From Bacteroidales bacterium (GTDB taxonomy: Bacteria; Bacteroidota; Bacteroidia; Bacteroidales; JAADGE01): a stretch of 8,050 nucleotides of DNA. Each line of letters begins with the position of its first letter. The stretch's first letter is position 1. Under the pieces are notes generated by a model. It was not told where the DNA came from and did not search any database. It was given only the letters and a program-made list of their open reading frames with translations. Location: NCBI GenBank assembly GCA_024762915.1, contig JANTGL010000117.1:1-8050 (forward strand), in the 5' to 3' direction. This document shows, piece by piece, positions 1-6,603 of this stretch. The translations under genes were made by a program, and so were the position numbers.

Positions 1-3000
1 TTGATGATGAAAAATGTCTATTCTTTTAATGCCTATCAAGTTAATTCTCAAGATTTCAAACTTGACGTAATGTATCGTAACGATAAAACAGGTTCTTCAA
101 TTAATTATTTGCCTGCCGGAGACATTCAAGGAGAAATTTTATTGAAAGTTCTGGGTTTGGATAATTTAAATAAAAACAACGAACCCGGTTCCGACGGTTA
201 TTTCGATTTTATTGATAAAATAACCGTTAACGCTTCCAACGGTAAAATATTTTTCCCCGTTACCGAACCTTTCGGATCTTATTTAAAAGAAAAAATTACG
301 GGCGGCAGTACCGATCCTGAAATTAATCGAATTGCAGACCAATATGCCTATACGGAACTGTATGACGAAACTCAAAGTCAAGCAAGACAAAATGCCGAAA
401 AAAACAAATTCTTTTTTAAAGGCGAATATCGATCGTCGGGCGGTTCCGAAATTAATCTGAATGCCATGAATATTCCCGAAGGTTCCGTAACCGTTACGGC
501 AGGCGGTGCCATTCTTACCGAGAACAAGGAATATACCGTTGATTATAACCTCGGAAGGGTAACAATCATAGATCAAAGTTTGCTTGAATCGGGAACACCG
601 ATAAAAATTTCTCTCGAAAGCAATTCAATGTTCGATATCGGAACCAAATCAATGATCGGGACACATTTAGATTATCGAATTTCGGATAATTTCAATATCG
701 GTGCTACCCTGATGCATCTCCATCAAAAACCGTTGACCAGCAAAGTCAACATCGGAGACATTCCGGTTTCTAATACCATTTGGGGAACGGATATTAACTT
801 CAATCAGGAAGTTCCGTTTTTAACGAAATTTGTTGATAAATTTATTCCTTTTGTAAAAACGAAAACACCTTCACATATTGATTTTTCAGGAGAGTTTGCG
901 CAACTTATTCCGGGACACCCAAAAATTTTGGGAGACGAAGGTTACGCCAATATTGATGATTTTGAAGGAGCAAAAGTTACGATTGATTTAAAATCACCTT
1001 CGCGATGGAAAATATCAAGTACGCCGCAAGGACAGCCGACATTATTTCCTGAAGCAGATTCCGTAAATGCACTTGTTTACGGTTATAACCGAGCAAAATT
1101 GGCTTGGTATAATGTCAGCCGGGACTTTTTAACAGGCTCGGGCTCATTTAATTACCTCACTGTTGATTCTCTGTCCGATCACCGAATCAGAGAAATTCCC
1201 GAACAAGAAATTTTCCCGAACAGAGATCCGGAACATGACATTCCTCAATTTTTGTATGTCTTAAATTTAGCCTACTATCCGAAAGAAAAAGGACCTTACA
1301 ATTACGATACGCCAAACGGTTCACCCGGAATTTCTGCCGGAATTGACGAAGACGGAAATCTAAACAATCCCGAAACTCGATGGGCCGGCATTTCTCAAGA
1401 TTTAACAACCAATGATTTTGAAGAAGCCAATATCGAATTCATTGAATTTTGGATGCTCGACCCGTTTATTTACGACCCTAATCAAGGCGGCGGTGATATT
1501 TATTTTAATCTCGGGAATATTTCCGAAGATATCTTAAGAGATTCGAGACAATCCTTTGAAAACGGGTTCCCTACAACTTCAAATATTACTAATGTTGATA
1601 CAACTTCTTGGGGACGTGTTCCCGTATTACCTCGCATTACGGAGGCATTCGCCAACGAACCGGCTGATGCCCGCCAATATCAAGATGTGGGATTAGACGG
1701 CTTATCCGATACGGATGAAAACAGTTTTTTTAATAATTACTTGCAAAGTATTGCATCAGCATATAATACCGGATCAAAAGCATATCAAGATGCTGTTAAG
1801 GATCCTTCAGGAGATGATTATATGTATTTTCGTGATCCGGCTTACGATGAAAGTCAAACAGGTATTTTAGATCGTTATAAAAGTTTTAATAACCAGGAAG
1901 GAAATTCATATTCACAGGGAGATTTGGTAACGGCAACCGAATTGAGACCCGATATGGAAGATATAAATCGAGATTATACCTTATCGGAAAGCGAAGCTTA
2001 TTTCCAATACAAAGTCCATATTTCACCTTCCGATATGCAAATCGGAGAAAATTACATCACTGATATTCGAACAGCTGATGTTAAACTGAGAAATGAAAAT
2101 CAAGAAACCGTAAAATGGTATCATTTTAAAATTCCGCTTTCGGATTATCAGAAAAAAGTCGGTCAGATTGAAGATTTTAAATCCATTCGTTTTATTCGTC
2201 TGTTTATGAAAGATTGGGAAAAACAAATTGTTTTGCGTTTTGCGGAAATGGATTTAATCAGAGGTGATTGGAGAAAATATAGGCTTTCTCTGCTTGAAGG
2301 AACGGAAGGTTCGGGAACACCGGAATATACGGATGCCCAGTTAGATGTAAACACCGTTAATGTTGAAGAAAATTCTTCTCGTGAACCCGTAAATTATGTT
2401 TTACCGCCCGGCGTTACTCGTGAAATTTCACCCGGGAACCCCTATTTACAACAACTGAACGAACAGGCTATTTCACTGAAAGTTATCAATTTGAGCGACG
2501 GTGATGCCAGAGCCGCCTATAAAAATGCAAGTTTGGACGTGCGACAATATAAAAGATTACAAATGTTCATTCATGCCGAAGCTCTTGAAGATGAAACTTT
2601 AAACGATGACGATTTATGTGCCTTTATTCGTTTAGGTTCCGACTACAAAGAAAATTATTACGAATATGAAATTCCTTTAAAATTAACGGATCCCGGTTAT
2701 TACGACGGTGCTTTGGGAAATCCGGACAGAGAATTGGTCTGGCGACCCGAAAATATGTTGGATGTGGAATTTAATGTTTTTCAAGCATTAAAGCAAGAGC
2801 GAAATCAAAAAATCAGAGAAGGTGTTGATATCAACCTGACTTCCGAATATTCAACATACACAGATGAAAGCGGCAGAAGAATAAGTATTATGGGAACACC
2901 GAATTTGAGTAATATTCGCACCATAATGATCGGTATTCGAAATCGGAAAAAAGAAAATAACATATTACCCGACGACGGTTTCCCGAAATCTGTCGAAGTA

Positions 3001-6000
3001 TGGATGAATGAATTACGATTAGCAGGTTTTAACGAACACGGAGGATGGGCTTCACGCGGACGTTTACAGGCAAATCTTGCCGATTTTTCCACCATTGCTC
3101 TTTCGAGCGAATACAGCACACCGGGTTTCGGCGGTCTTGAACAATCGGTTGACCAAAGACAACAATCGACCGATTTTAATTATGATTTTTCAGCAAGCAC
3201 CGAACTCGGAAAATTCTTTCCTAAAAAATTCGGTATTCGAATACCTTTGTACTTCGGATATTCTGAATCTAAAAGCAATCCGGAATATGATCCTTTAAAT
3301 CCGGATATTAAAATGCAGGCAACTTTAAGTAATATGACTCAAAAAGAACGAAACGATTACTTAAAAATCAGTCAAGATTATGTAAAAAGGAAGTCTGTAA
3401 ATCTTACAAATATTCGTATTTCGGGTAATTCCGGGAAAAAATCAAAAGAAAAGAAATCACAGAACAAACAAAAAAAATCAAAAAAAGAACCTGTTTCCAA
3501 GAAAAATTCAAGAGGCAGAAAAAGTACGCCGCTTTGGGCTTTATCAAACTGGACAACAAGTTACGGATACAATGAATTACTGTCGAGAAATATTAATACA
3601 GACCATAACTTACTGAAAATACATACCGGAGCAATTGCTTATAATTATAATATTACGCCGAAAAATATTAAACCTTTTTCAAAAGTAAAACTGTTTCGTA
3701 AAAAAGCGTTCCGCATCATAAAAGATTTTAATTTTTATTACATGCCGTCGATGATAGCATTCAGAACAGATATGCGAAAATCGTATAATGAAATTTTGCT
3801 TCGTAATATTGAAAACTCAGATGTTTTATTAGATGAAACTTATGACAAACAATTTACGTGGAACAGAAATTACGATTTAAGATACAATTTATCACGAAAT
3901 TTAAAATTTACATACAGTGCAAATAATCAAGCATGGATTGGTGAACCCGTAGGGAAAATAGATAAATCAGATGAGCAGAAATGGAACGATTATAAAAACA
4001 GCGTTATCGACAGTCTTAAAAGTTACGGCAGAACAACCGATTTTCACCAAAAACTGAACGGTACCTGGAATATTCCGATTAATCAATTGCCCCTACTCGA
4101 TTGGGTAAATGCAAATGCCCGATACGATGCCGATTATTATTGGACAATCGGTCCGAGAACTGCAGATTCTTCAATTAATTTGGGAAATACCATACGAAAT
4201 AATCGACGCATGCAATTATCGGCACAAGCAAATTTTGACAGATTGTACCGAAAAGTAAAATTTTTAAAAAGTGTCGATAATAAATTTAAAGGCAGAAAGA
4301 AAAAAACAACTAAGAAATTTAAAGATGTGAAGTTTTCAAAAGATAATGTGACTTTAAAAAAGAATAAACCGCGAAGTATCACACATAATCTTAAAACTGA
4401 GAATGTTAAAGCAAAAGCAATTGACCGTAAAGGGAAAGAAATAAAAGGACGAACAGAAATCGTAAACGAAAATAAAATCAAATTTTACGCTGAAGAGTCC
4501 GGGAAAAAAGTAAAGATAAGCATTACCGGGAAAAAAGAAGTGAAAGAAAATTTTTTCCGAATTTTCTCTGATTATACGCTTTATGCATTGATGTCCGTCA
4601 GGAATGTTTCATTGACCGTTTCCCAAAATAACGGAAGTGTGATTCCCGGCTACACGAAAAAATCCAATTATCTCGGTTTTGAAAAACTCAAGTTAAAGAA
4701 TTTAAGCACAAATGCTCCCGGCTGGAAATTTATTACCGCTGTTCCGGATTCAACATTCGCGGAAACGGCGGCGGCATATCGTTGGTTATCAGGTGACAGT
4801 TTATTAAATACACCGGTTGTGCAAACGAGTGATATCACCTACAACTTTAAAACAACTTTGAAACCGGTTAAAGGATTAAGAATTGATATTACTGCGGACA
4901 GAAGAGAAAGTAAGCAAAATAAATCATACTGGGTGGAAGATTATTCCGGTAAAATAAAATCTCAAAACAAATCGGCTGACGGTTCTTTTTCAATGAGTTT
5001 TTTAAGTATTCGAACGGCTTTTGATAAAATTAACGATTCGACCTTCAATTCAGCAATTTACACGCAATTTTTAGAATACAGAACAAATGTTGCAAACCGA
5101 TTAGCCGATGAAAGAGTCAATTCAGGAATTTCCTATGACCGAACTCAACTCAATAATGATTCTTTACCGGCAGATAATATCATCAATCAATTTCCCTACG
5201 GCTATAATCCGACATCCAAAGATGTGATGCTGCCGGCATTTTTGGCAGCTTATTCAGGTCAAGATGTGAATAAAATCGGCTTAGGCATGTTTCCTGTTTT
5301 ACCTTTTCCGAATTGGCGTTTGAAATACGACGGATTAACATTTTATGATGCCGTACAAAAATACTTTAAACGTATTACGATTAACCATGCTTATCGTTCA
5401 TCGTATACGGTTTCATCGTATCAGTCAAATTCTGCATATATTGAGGATAAAGATACACCCGGATTTACATTGGTACAAGACGAATTAACAAGCACCTATT
5501 TTGTCCCCGAATTCACGGCTGATGTTGTTACCATAGACGAAAAATTTGTTCCGCTTGCCGGAATTGATATGCAATGGAAAAATGATATGTCCACCAAATT
5601 GGAATACAAACAATCTCGAATGTTAACATTAAGTTTCAGTAATAATACCATTACGGAATTAATTCGTAAAGAATACGTCATTGGTTTCGGCTATAAAGTG
5701 CCCGATCTTGAAATTCCGATGATGATTCAAGGCAATCAAAAATTATTTAAAAGTGATTTGAATTTCCGTTTTGATTATACCAACAGTAATAATCTTGCAA
5801 TTATCAGAACAATTAATGCAAACAATAATCAATTATCTGCAGGGCAAAGAAACCATTCGGTTAAAGTCAGTGTAGATTATAATTTGGATAAAGTAACTTT
5901 ACGTTTATTTTACGACCGAATTGTAAATAAACCGCGTGTTACTACTTCATTTAACACGTCAAACACTCATATCGGTTTCAGTTTGCGATTTAATTTGGCA

Positions 6001-6009
6001 AATATATAG
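1..6009 (+). CDS. sprA: SprA, outer-membrane translocon of the type IX secretion system (5' end missing)
   Basis: SprA (Sov in Porphyromonas) forms the very large single-chain outer-membrane beta-barrel through which the Bacteroidota type IX system exports folded cargo; in Flavobacterium it works with PorV and a periplasmic plug protein and is needed for gliding. Seen here: 2002 codons open from the window edge to TAG at 6007-6009. Family-like signatures include an IDDFEGA motif at residues 318-324, IEFWMLDPF at 481-489, an acidic QDVGLDGLSDTDE stretch at 561-573 and WMNELRLAGF at 1001-1010 followed by GGWASRGR. After that the chain is rich in alternating aromatic/polar beta-strand sequence and ends in an amphipathic strand (GFSLRFNLANI), as expected for a barrel. 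There are two lysine-rich insertions, at 1146-1174 and about 1423-1512. Known family members are about 2400 residues, so roughly 400 N-terminal residues, including the signal peptide, lie upstream. The TTG at position 1 is therefore not taken as the start. Family assignment is by recalled motifs and is firm. Confidence 0.95.
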   Translation: MMMKNVYSFNAYQVNSQDFKLDVMYRNDKTGSSINYLPAGDIQGEILLKVLGLDNLNKNNEPGSDGYFDFIDKITVNASNGKIFFPVTEPFGSYLKEKITGGSTDPEINRIADQYAYTELYDETQSQARQNAEKNKFFFKGEYRSSGGSEINLNAMNIPEGSVTVTAGGAILTENKEYTVDYNLGRVTIIDQSLLESGTPIKISLESNSMFDIGTKSMIGTHLDYRISDNFNIGATLMHLHQKPLTSKVNIGDIPVSNTIWGTDINFNQEVPFLTKFVDKFIPFVKTKTPSHIDFSGEFAQLIPGHPKILGDEGYANIDDFEGAKVTIDLKSPSRWKISSTPQGQPTLFPEADSVNALVYGYNRAKLAWYNVSRDFLTGSGSFNYLTVDSLSDHRIREIPEQEIFPNRDPEHDIPQFLYVLNLAYYPKEKGPYNYDTPNGSPGISAGIDEDGNLNNPETRWAGISQDLTTNDFEEANIEFIEFWMLDPFIYDPNQGGGDIYFNLGNISEDILRDSRQSFENGFPTTSNITNVDTTSWGRVPVLPRITEAFANEPADARQYQDVGLDGLSDTDENSFFNNYLQSIASAYNTGSKAYQDAVKDPSGDDYMYFRDPAYDESQTGILDRYKSFNNQEGNSYSQGDLVTATELRPDMEDINRDYTLSESEAYFQYKVHISPSDMQIGENYITDIRTADVKLRNENQETVKWYHFKIPLSDYQKKVGQIEDFKSIRFIRLFMKDWEKQIVLRFAEMDLIRGDWRKYRLSLLEGTEGSGTPEYTDAQLDVNTVNVEENSSREPVNYVLPPGVTREISPGNPYLQQLNEQAISLKVINLSDGDARAAYKNASLDVRQYKRLQMFIHAEALEDETLNDDDLCAFIRLGSDYKENYYEYEIPLKLTDPGYYDGALGNPDRELVWRPENMLDVEFNVFQALKQERNQKIREGVDINLTSEYSTYTDESGRRISIMGTPNLSNIRTIMIGIRNRKKENNILPDDGFPKSVEVWMNELRLAGFNEHGGWASRGRLQANLADFSTIALSSEYSTPGFGGLEQSVDQRQQSTDFNYDFSASTELGKFFPKKFGIRIPLYFGYSESKSNPEYDPLNPDIKMQATLSNMTQKERNDYLKISQDYVKRKSVNLTNIRISGNSGKKSKEKKSQNKQKKSKKEPVSKKNSRGRKSTPLWALSNWTTSYGYNELLSRNINTDHNLLKIHTGAIAYNYNITPKNIKPFSKVKLFRKKAFRIIKDFNFYYMPSMIAFRTDMRKSYNEILLRNIENSDVLLDETYDKQFTWNRNYDLRYNLSRNLKFTYSANNQAWIGEPVGKIDKSDEQKWNDYKNSVIDSLKSYGRTTDFHQKLNGTWNIPINQLPLLDWVNANARYDADYYWTIGPRTADSSINLGNTIRNNRRMQLSAQANFDRLYRKVKFLKSVDNKFKGRKKKTTKKFKDVKFSKDNVTLKKNKPRSITHNLKTENVKAKAIDRKGKEIKGRTEIVNENKIKFYAEESGKKVKISITGKKEVKENFFRIFSDYTLYALMSVRNVSLTVSQNNGSVIPGYTKKSNYLGFEKLKLKNLSTNAPGWKFITAVPDSTFAETAAAYRWLSGDSLLNTPVVQTSDITYNFKTTLKPVKGLRIDITADRRESKQNKSYWVEDYSGKIKSQNKSADGSFSMSFLSIRTAFDKINDSTFNSAIYTQFLEYRTNVANRLADERVNSGISYDRTQLNNDSLPADNIINQFPYGYNPTSKDVMLPAFLAAYSGQDVNKIGLGMFPVLPFPNWRLKYDGLTFYDAVQKYFKRITINHAYRSSYTVSSYQSNSAYIEDKDTPGFTLVQDELTSTYFVPEFTADVVTIDEKFVPLAGIDMQWKNDMSTKLEYKQSRMLTLSFSNNTITELIRKEYVIGFGYKVPDLEIPMMIQGNQKLFKSDLNFRFDYTNSNNLAIIRTINANNNQLSAGQRNHSVKVSVDYNLDKVTLRLFYDRIVNKPRVTTSFNTSNTHIGFSLRFNLANI
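3436..3522 (+). other. Lysine-rich low-complexity insertion in SprA (residues 1146-1174)
   Basis: These 29 codons encode 13 Lys and 2 Arg against only 2 Glu, with Ser, Gln and Asn between them. The stretch sits between a segment ending KRKSVNLTNIRI and one resuming with WALSNWTTSYGYNELLSRN, both of which look like conserved SprA barrel sequence. I infer a disordered basic loop between two barrel strands; which side of the membrane it faces cannot be told from sequence alone. Poly-A-rich codons keep the frame open, so this is an in-frame insertion and not a frameshift. Confidence 0.7.
4327..4536 (+). other. Beta-rich insert in SprA (residues about 1443-1512)
   Basis: About 70 residues follow a second basic stretch (residues 1428-1441, with K1433-K1435 and K1438-K1439) and alternate short hydrophobic strands with turns: VTLKK, SITHNLKTENVKAKAID, then KGKEIKG, IKFYAEE and KVKISITGKK. 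The HNLKT..V core followed by D..GKE and a closing strand ending in ITG resembles small beta-sandwich modules seen in phage tail-fibre proteins. It lies between the barrel segment INLGNTIRNNRRMQLSAQAN and one resuming near FFRIFSDYTLYALMSVRNVS. It reads as a separate mini-domain hung on a barrel loop. The domain reading is inference. Confidence 0.45.
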
Positions 6010-6155
6010 CAGTCGGATAGCTTTTTCAAAGTTCAAATTTAATAAATTGCATAAAAAACATCGCCGTATTTTTTTTTATACAATTTTAATTATCTAATTT
6101 CGAAGAATATAAAAAAATTAAAAAATATTCATAAACAATTTAAATTTAACGCATT
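6010..6155 (+). other. A+T-rich sprA-gcvH intergenic spacer, gcvH leader
   Basis: This spacer is about 19% G+C by my count, against a clearly higher value in the flanking genes, and holds no coding sequence. It contains a weak hairpin-like element at 6053-6073: an A-run plus C pairs with G, T and a T-run across a six-base loop with one bulged A, and it runs into nine Ts (6069-6077). This might end sprA transcription but has only one G-C pair. A TTG at 6047-6049 lies 17 bases before TATTTTTT (6067-6074), a 7-of-8 match to the Bacteroidota -7 box, so a gcvH promoter here is possible but not convincing. No Shine-Dalgarno sequence precedes the gcvH ATG, which is usual in this phylum. Confidence 0.4.
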
Positions 6156-6536
6156 ATGAATTTACCCGAAAATTTAAAATATACAAAAAACCATGAATGG
6201 TTAAGAATTGAAGGCGATGAAGCTTATGTAGGCATTACGGATTTTGCTCAAGGTGAACTCGGCGACATTGTTTTTGTGGAAGTTGAAACCGTCGGTGAAG
6301 AAATTGAACAAGAAACGATGTTCGGAACCATTGAAGCCGTAAAAACCGTTTCTGATATTTTCATGCCTGTTTCAGGTGAAGTTCTTGAATTTAACACTAA
6401 ATTGGAAGATACGCCCGAACTCATAAATTCGGATCCTTACGGTGAAGGATGGATTATTAAAATTTCTGTCAAAGATGCTTCAGAAGCCGATAATATATTG
6501 TCAAGTACGGATTACGGAAAACTGATTGAAGCATAA
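6156..6536 (+). CDS. gcvH: Glycine cleavage system H protein (lipoyl carrier)
   Basis: GcvH is the small cytoplasmic lipoyl protein that carries the aminomethyl group from the P protein (glycine decarboxylase) to the T protein, after which dihydrolipoamide dehydrogenase re-oxidises its arm. The 126-residue product has the usual length for the family. It opens with LKYTKNHEWLRIEG (residues 7-20), continues with VGITDFAQGELGDIVFVE (25-42), and has the lipoylation hairpin GTIEAVKTVSD with the acceptor lysine at K63, then MPVSGEV and the C-terminal PYGEGWIIKI signature. Nothing is missing, so it should be functional. The ATG at 6156 gives exactly the family N-terminus; there is no Shine-Dalgarno. 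GcvP, GcvT and lipoylation genes are not in the window, so it is not in a gcv operon here. It follows sprA on the same strand after 146 bp and is closed by the terminator at 6558-6587. Confidence 0.98.
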   Translation: MNLPENLKYTKNHEWLRIEGDEAYVGITDFAQGELGDIVFVEVETVGEEIEQETMFGTIEAVKTVSDIFMPVSGEVLEFNTKLEDTPELINSDPYGEGWIIKISVKDASEADNILSSTDYGKLIEA

Positions 6537-6557
6537 GAATTATTTTTATCAATGAAT

Positions 6558-6587
6558 AAAGGGTTGTCTTTCAGGCAATCCTTTTTT
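6558..6587 (+). terminator. Intrinsic terminator downstream of gcvH
   Basis: An 11-bp stem pairs 6558-6568 (AAAGGGTTGTC) with 6574-6584 (GGCAATCCTTT), with two G-T wobbles, around the five-base loop TTTCA. A run of six Ts follows at 6582-6587. It begins 21 bp after the gcvH stop and should end the gcvH transcript, separating it from rmuC. The A-run on the left and T-run on the right could extend function to the opposite strand, but no convergent gene is present. Confidence 0.85.
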
Positions 6588-6591
6588 ATTA

Positions 6592-6599
6592 TATCTTTG
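6592..6599 (+). promoter_or_regulatory. Bacteroidota -7 promoter box for rmuC
   Basis: TATCTTTG is a perfect match to the Bacteroidota primary sigma factor -7 consensus TAnnTTTG. It ends four bases before the rmuC ATG at 6604, so the expected transcription start falls at or next to the A of the ATG. No well-spaced -33 TTG was found: the nearest, at 6564-6566, is 25 bases upstream of the box, longer than the usual roughly 19. The lone short match carries some chance risk in A+T-rich DNA, but its location between a terminator and a start codon supports it. Confidence 0.65.
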
Positions 6600-6603
6600 T
6601 ACT

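Noticed and set aside
1..12. TTG followed by two ATG codons at the left edge as a real sprA start
   Set aside because: There is no signal peptide after it, and the sequence enters mid-domain of a protein that is normally about 400 residues longer at the N-terminus. The window edge simply cuts the gene.
2805..3119. Minus-strand open frame of about 104 codons inside sprA (also 283-576, 1187-1408, 4137-4481 and others)
   Set aside because: They lie opposite a clearly conserved coding sequence, resemble no known protein, and have the composition expected of reversed codons.
3232..3245. Perfect 14-bp palindrome GGTATTCGAATACC
   Set aside because: It sits inside a conserved coding segment, and about one such palindrome is expected by chance in a window this size; no second copy or paired site was seen.
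6034..6041. CAAATTTA, a minus-strand match to the TAnnTTTG box, as an antisense promoter into sprA
   Set aside because: The region is about 80% A+T, so such matches are expected by chance. No -33 element or minus-strand gene supports it.
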